A stretch of DNA of 11,241 nucleotides from Lachnospiraceae bacterium (GTDB taxonomy: Bacteria > Bacillota > Clostridia > Lachnospirales > Lachnospiraceae). The position numbers were made by a program, and so were the translations under genes. Below, one piece after another: positions 7,021 through 11,241 of this stretch. The notes below the pieces were generated by a model, which did no database searches, was not told the DNA's origin, and saw nothing but the letters and a program-made list of their open reading frames with translations. The stretch covers positions 1 through 11,241 of the forward strand of contig JAFOCX010000130.1 of NCBI GenBank assembly GCA_017380975.1. Direction: 5' to 3'. The number at the start of each line of letters is the position of its first letter. Positions within the stretch are counted from its first letter, which is position 1.

Positions 7021-7091
7021 GGTTACAACACCTCTATTCTATCATGTTTCAAAGTCGTTTACAACGCATGCATAAATATTTCACACGTTGC

Positions 7092-8372
7092 TTACAGTGT
7101 GATCAGGCCGGCATCCAGTAATTTCTGTAAGGACATCAAGATACCGAGTTTTGCATGGTACCATGTCAAACCGCCCTGAAAATACACCGCATACGGAGGC
7201 TTGATCGGAGCATCTGCAGAAAGTTCAATCGAAGAACCCTGCACAAACGCACCTGCTGCCATGATGACGTCAGAATCGTAACCCGGCATCGCCCACGGTT
7301 CCGGTACTACATAACTGTCAACCGGAGCTGCAGCCTGAATACCTTCACAGAACTTGATCACTCCCTCTGCTGTTCCGAATGTGATCGCCTGAATGATATC
7401 ATGACGGCTCTCTGTGCTGTTAGGCACAACTGCAAATCCAAGTTTCTCATAAACATTTGCAGCGAAGATCGCACCTTTTACTGCTCCGGCTACGACTGTC
7501 GGAGAAAGGAATAATCCCTGATATAAGGACTGACTGACGCCAAGAGTTGCACCGACTTCTTTACCTAATCCCGGTGCTGTAAGACGGTACGCTGCTCGTT
7601 CGATACAATCTTTTCTTCCGACAATATATCCGCCGATCGGAGCAAGTCCGCCGCCCGGATTCTTGATCAGGGATCCGACGATCATATCAGCACCTACATC
7701 CGTCGGCTCGATCGTCTCAACAAATTCTCCGTAACAGTTATCTACCATACAGATTACATCCGGCTTGATCTCCTTGATAAAGGAAATCAGTTCACCGATC
7801 TTAGAAACAGATAATGTCGGTCTTGTATCGTATCCTTTCGATCGCTGGATCTCGATCAGTTTTGTCTTTTCATTGATCGCTTTTTTGATATTCTCATAGT
7901 CAAAGCTTCCATCCGGAAGAAGATCAACCTGACGATAAGAAATCCCATATTCCTTCAGGGAACCGATGGAATCACGGATTCCGATTACTTCCTCTAGTGT
8001 ATCATACGGTTTTCCGACCGGAGAAAGAATCTCATCTCCCGGTCTTAAGTTACCGGACATTGCAACAGTCAGTGCATGTGTACCGGATATCAGCTGCGGA
8101 CGAACCAGCGCATCCTCTCCATGGAATGCTTTCGCATATACTTCTTCCAATGTATCACGTCCAAGGTCATTGTAACCATATCCGGTTGTCGCTGCAAAAT
8201 GAACATCGCTGACACGAGCATCCTGCATCGCCTTAATGACTTTGATCTGATTGTATTCCGCTGTAGCATCGATCTCAGCGAAACGTTCTTTTAAAGATTC
8301 TTCTACTTCTTTTGCATAGTTCAGGACTTTCTCGGAAATACCAAGCTGTCCGTACATCATTGCCATATCCAT
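7092..8372 (-). CDS. ynbB: PLP-dependent enzyme, methionine gamma-lyase/aluminium-resistance family (YnbB-like)
   Basis: A fold-type I PLP enzyme of the family often annotated as 'aluminium resistance protein' or 'methionine gamma-lyase family protein'; the true substrate is not established. The 426 residues include the cofactor motifs expected of a Cys/Met-metabolism PLP enzyme: Asp211 in MVDNCYGEF, which would hold the PLP ring nitrogen, and Lys237 in GSLIKNPGGG, which would form the Schiff base. GYGYNDLGRDTLEEVYA (about 64-80) and ISGTHALTVAMSGNLRPGDEI (95-115) are family-typical. The ATG at 8372 follows AGGAG with an 8-base spacer; that ribosome site overlaps the miaA stop, so the two genes are coupled. 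Bacillus places ynbB near hfq and miaA; here no hfq lies between. Cytosolic, with no signal peptide. Confidence 0.92.
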   Translation of the reverse strand: MDMAMMYGQLGISEKVLNYAKEVEESLKERFAEIDATAEYNQIKVIKAMQDARVSDVHFAATTGYGYNDLGRDTLEEVYAKAFHGEDALVRPQLISGTHALTVAMSGNLRPGDEILSPVGKPYDTLEEVIGIRDSIGSLKEYGISYRQVDLLPDGSFDYENIKKAINEKTKLIEIQRSKGYDTRPTLSVSKIGELISFIKEIKPDVICMVDNCYGEFVETIEPTDVGADMIVGSLIKNPGGGLAPIGGYIVGRKDCIERAAYRLTAPGLGKEVGATLGVSQSLYQGLFLSPTVVAGAVKGAIFAANVYEKLGFAVVPNSTESRHDIIQAITFGTAEGVIKFCEGIQAAAPVDSYVVPEPWAMPGYDSDVIMAAGAFVQGSSIELSADAPIKPPYAVYFQGGLTWYHAKLGILMSLQKLLDAGLITL

Positions 8373-8383
8373 GCCGTATTCTC

Positions 8384-9331
8384 CTATTCTATAATCCCGC
8401 GTACTTTCAGATCCTCGGTCATCCAGTTCAGGATCTTCTCACGGTCAAATCCAAAGTTTTCCTGTTTTACCCAGGTCACATCTTTTTCTCGTTTGAACCA
8501 GGTAAGCTGACGCTTTGCAAAATGTCTGGTATCACGTTTTAGAATGTAAACTGCCTCTTCCAGGCTTAATTCTCCATTCAGATAATCTAAGATTTCTTTA
8601 TATCCAAGTCCCTGCATGGACACCATATCTCTGGTGCATCCCATGGCTTTTAATTGTTTTACTTCCTCTTCAAGACCTGCTTCTATCATCTTATCTACAC
8701 GAAGGTCGATTCGATCATAAAGTGTTGCACGGTCCATATTTAACACGTAGTAAGCAAAATTGTATGGAGACTCTTTCTGACGTTCTTCTTCATTATGATC
8801 AGAGATTCTCTGGCCTGTTTTTTTGTAAAATTCCAGGGCACGGATCACTCGTTTCACATTGTTGGCATGAATTGCTTCCGCAGACGGAGGATCTACCTCT
8901 TTGAGCATTGAGTGAAGTACTTCTGCTCCCTGTTCTTTCGCCAGCTCTTCCAGGTGGTGACGATACTCCATATCTCCGTCATTGTCTGTGAAATCAATAT
9001 CATATAAAAGAGCCTGAATATAAAATCCGGTTCCTCCTGCAACGATCGGAATATGACCGTTGGCATAGATTTTTTTCATCGCCTCTTTTGCCATTTCCTG
9101 GAATGTCACGACATTAAAGGAATCCTGCGGATCCAGAACATCGATCAAATGATGCGGTACACCATCCATCTCTTCTACGGTCACTTTCGCGGATCCGACA
9201 TCCATATAACGATACACCTGCATGGAATCCGCACTGATGATCTCTCCGCCGATCCTTTTTGCCAGTTCAACGGAAAGTGCTGTTTTTCCGGACGCAGTCG
9301 GTCCGGTCAATATGATCAAAGGCTGTTTCAT
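8384..9331 (-). CDS. miaA: tRNA dimethylallyltransferase MiaA
   Basis: MiaA transfers a dimethylallyl group to N6 of A37 in tRNAs reading UNN codons. The 315-residue protein has the P-loop GPTASGKT at 10-17, the catalytic Asp35 in SADSMQVY, the substrate-binding GGTGFYIQALL near 99-109, and the family C-terminal stretch RDTRHFAKRQLTWFKR. Length is normal and no residue is missing. Its ATG shares one base with the mutL stop (TAATG), and AGAGG is about 8 bases upstream, so it is translationally coupled to mutL. Its stop lies in the ribosome site of the ynbB-like gene. The mutL-miaA order is widespread in Firmicutes. Confidence 0.97.
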   Translation of the reverse strand: MKQPLIILTGPTASGKTALSVELAKRIGGEIISADSMQVYRYMDVGSAKVTVEEMDGVPHHLIDVLDPQDSFNVVTFQEMAKEAMKKIYANGHIPIVAGGTGFYIQALLYDIDFTDNDGDMEYRHHLEELAKEQGAEVLHSMLKEVDPPSAEAIHANNVKRVIRALEFYKKTGQRISDHNEEERQKESPYNFAYYVLNMDRATLYDRIDLRVDKMIEAGLEEEVKQLKAMGCTRDMVSMQGLGYKEILDYLNGELSLEEAVYILKRDTRHFAKRQLTWFKREKDVTWVKQENFGFDREKILNWMTEDLKVRGIIE

Positions 9332-11241
9332 TACACAATCCTCTTAAATTTCTTTTCCATTTCATATTTACTCATGGAAATGATCGTTGGTCTGCCGTGT
9401 GGACAGGTGTATGGGTTGTCCAAACTCAGAAGCTGGTCGATCAATTCATTCGCTTCCCGATCAGTCAAACGATGATTTCCTTTTACTGCCGCTTTGCAGG
9501 ACATTGTCGCAATGCGGTTGTAAATAGTTTCGGAAGCAGTTCCCATGTTTTCTTCTGTAAGTCCGTCTAACATTTCGAGCAGCAGCTCTTTTTTCGCAAG
9601 AGAAAACAGATTATCCGGAACGGCTCGAACCGCGTATTCATTTCCGCCAAAATGTTCGATCTCAAATCCGATATCGGTAAAGATCTTCATGTGACGCTTT
9701 AAGAGTTCTTCTTCCTGCATGGAAAGCGTCAAAATGATCGGCGGGCTGATGAACTGAGAGGTGTATTCTCGAGATTTCAGTGATGCGAAATTCTTTTCAA
9801 ACAGTACCTTTTCATGAGCCGCATGCTGATCAATAATATAAAGATTATCGTTAAATTCTACCAGCCAGTATGTATCGAACACCTGACCGATCAGACGATG
9901 ACGAAATCTAGACTTTTCCGATAACAGACGGTTATCAAACATCTCCATCTGTTTAGCTTCTTGCTTTGGCACGGGTTTTGTCTCTTGTCTCGGTTCCTCT
10001 TTCGGTTTCTGGATCATTTTATCTTTTAAAATGTTTTCCGAAGACTGATAAGATGTTAACGGTCTAACCGACGGTCGATTCGGAGACTGTACATAAGATG
10101 GAACCGGTGTCTTTGGCTTCTCCGGATAAGGTGCACGAGGTTCTGCAATACCTAGCACCTCACGACGCTTTACCTCAAATGGCTCCGGCGCACGAGTTTC
10201 TGCTTTCTTCACCGGAACAATCGGTTCTTCTTTTTTTACAACCGGTTCCGAAACAGCAGCCTTCTCCTCTTTACGCTCGTTTCCAAGCGTTACCTGAGGG
10301 ATCAGTTCCTTCCCACTGAGTGCTTCCGTAATTGCCTGCTGGATCACCCTGTACATGGTTTCTCCATCTTTAAAACGAAGCTCCATTTTTGACGGATGCA
10401 CGTTCACGTCAATATATTCCGGTTCGACCTCAAAATGAAGCATCGTAAACGGATACTTATGCTGCATCATGTAACTCTTATATCCGTCCTCGATGGCCTT
10501 CGAGATCAGCGCACTCTTGATATATCTGCCATTAATGAAATAATTTTCAAAGTTGCGGTTTCCGCGCGCGATTACCGGCTTTCCGATAAAACCGGTCACG
10601 CGTACCACCTCGTGTTCGATTTTTAACGGAATCAGATTTGCTGTGATCTCTCTTCCGTAAATCGTATAAATAATATCTTTCAGGTTGTGATTTCCCGAAG
10701 TATGTAATTTGTTCTGGTTATTAACGATCAGACGAATGGAAATCTCCGGATGCGAAAGAGCGATCTTTTCAACCAGATCCGCCACATGGGATCCCTCCGT
10801 CTGCGCTGTCTTTAAGAATTTGCGTCTCGCCGGTACATTGAAGAACAAATTTCTGGAAATAAATGTCGTTCCGTCCGGGGCGCCAACTTCCTCCAGACCT
10901 TTTTCCACGCCGCCTTCAATCTGATAACGGGAACCGGTCAGACTGTCCGCTGTTTTTGTGATCAGCTCAACCTGAGACACTGCAGCAATACTGGAGAGCG
11001 CCTCACCTCGGAAACCAAGAGAGGAAACCGTAAGAAGATCTTCCGCTGAACGGATCTTGCTTGTCGAATGACGTTTAAAAGCCAGAGATAATTCCTGCTT
11101 CGGAATTCCGCATCCATTGTCGGTGATACGAATGAATCCGATACCGCCTTCACGGATCTCTACGGTAATTGCTGTTGCCCCCGCATCAATCGCATTTTCC
11201 ATCAACTCTTTCACAACAGAAGCCGGGCGTTCAACAACTTC
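9331..11241 (-). CDS. mutL: DNA mismatch repair protein MutL, 5' end off the window
   Basis: MutL links MutS mismatch recognition to strand cleavage. 636 residues are visible; by comparison with E. coli MutL about 20 N-terminal residues lie beyond the right edge. The GHKL ATPase motifs are present: EVVERPASVVKELMEN at the edge (catalytic Glu in LMEN), DNGCGI at about 41-46 and GFRGEAL at about 76-82 (visible numbering). A proline/lysine-rich linker (about 315-430) leads to an endonuclease-type C-terminal domain with DQHAAHEKVLFE at 471-482, SCKAAVKG and CPHGRP. This places it with the nicking MutL type and not the E. coli type. The apparent first Met at 11214 is an internal GTG (Val) and not the start. 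QMEMF at 431-435 resembles a beta-clamp-binding motif. mutS probably lies off the right edge. Confidence 0.97.
   Translation of the reverse strand, partial: EVVERPASVVKELMENAIDAGATAITVEIREGGIGFIRITDNGCGIPKQELSLAFKRHSTSKIRSAEDLLTVSSLGFRGEALSSIAAVSQVELITKTADSLTGSRYQIEGGVEKGLEEVGAPDGTTFISRNLFFNVPARRKFLKTAQTEGSHVADLVEKIALSHPEISIRLIVNNQNKLHTSGNHNLKDIIYTIYGREITANLIPLKIEHEVVRVTGFIGKPVIARGNRNFENYFINGRYIKSALISKAIEDGYKSYMMQHKYPFTMLHFEVEPEYIDVNVHPSKMELRFKDGETMYRVIQQAITEALSGKELIPQVTLGNERKEEKAAVSEPVVKKEEPIVPVKKAETRAPEPFEVKRREVLGIAEPRAPYPEKPKTPVPSYVQSPNRPSVRPLTSYQSSENILKDKMIQKPKEEPRQETKPVPKQEAKQMEMFDNRLLSEKSRFRHRLIGQVFDTYWLVEFNDNLYIIDQHAAHEKVLFEKNFASLKSREYTSQFISPPIILTLSMQEEELLKRHMKIFTDIGFEIEHFGGNEYAVRAVPDNLFSLAKKELLLEMLDGLTEENMGTASETIYNRIATMSCKAAVKGNHRLTDREANELIDQLLSLDNPYTCPHGRPTIISMSKYEMEKKFKRIV

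Noticed and set aside
7036..7064. Promoter-like TTGTAA-17-TAGAAT on the minus strand upstream of the DUF4321 gene
   Set aside because: The boxes and spacing look good, but transcription would start near 7029, inside or after the ribosome site AGAGGTG, leaving almost no leader. It is probably a chance match.
7021..7091. Hairpin or terminator after the ynbB-like gene (CACAC/GTGTG, 10-base loop)
   Set aside because: The stem is only 5 bp with a large loop and no T-run, so it is not convincing.
9053..9475. Plus-strand open frame opposite miaA and mutL
   Set aside because: It spans the antisense of two well-supported genes and has a Cys/His/Phe-rich translation typical of reverse-strand shadows.
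1..11241. tRNA, rRNA, CRISPR array, direct repeats or a complete insertion sequence
   Set aside because: None seen: no regularly spaced repeats, no transposase-like protein, no cloverleaf-like segment; almost all the sequence is protein-coding.

Overview
The window looks like a chromosomal segment of a low-to-mid GC Clostridia, most likely a Lachnospiraceae-type gut Firmicute. This rests on the protein sequences (MinD, MinC, a very long PBP2, DUF4321, an endonuclease-type MutL, a YnbB-type PLP enzyme), on the gene order, and on AGGAGG-type ribosome binding sites. The genus cannot be fixed from the sequence alone.

Layout: apart from the extreme left edge, every gene is on the minus strand and closely packed, so transcription runs from right to left. 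In that order they are mutL (its 5' end lies off the right edge), miaA, a ynbB-like PLP-enzyme gene, a small DUF4321 membrane-protein gene, radC, mreC, mreD, mrdA (PBP2), minC and minD. MutL is mismatch repair. MiaA is tRNA modification. MreC, MreD and PBP2 belong to the cell-elongation (elongasome) machinery. MinC and MinD place the division septum. Several neighbours overlap by 1-8 bases or are 2 bases apart, which suggests translational coupling. The clearer gaps are upstream of DUF4321 (71 nt), upstream of radC (57 nt) and between minC and minD (103 nt). The last of these holds two abutting hairpins and a possible promoter.

Oddities: (1) mrdA carries one in-frame TAA at 4236-4238. It separates the membrane anchor and N-terminal region from the rest of PBP2, while the reading frame is otherwise intact on both sides. 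(2) Bases 1 to about 171 are more GC-rich (about 53%) and hold the end of a plus-strand open frame with about 80% GC at third positions. This is unlike the neighbouring genes and runs head-on into minD, so it may be a mobile-element junction, a rearrangement or an assembly join. (3) mreB is not between radC and mreC, where many Firmicutes carry it. (4) PBP2 has a helical insert of about 235 residues ahead of its catalytic serine. I saw no tRNA, rRNA, CRISPR array or complete mobile element, and no stretch over 300 bases without a gene.
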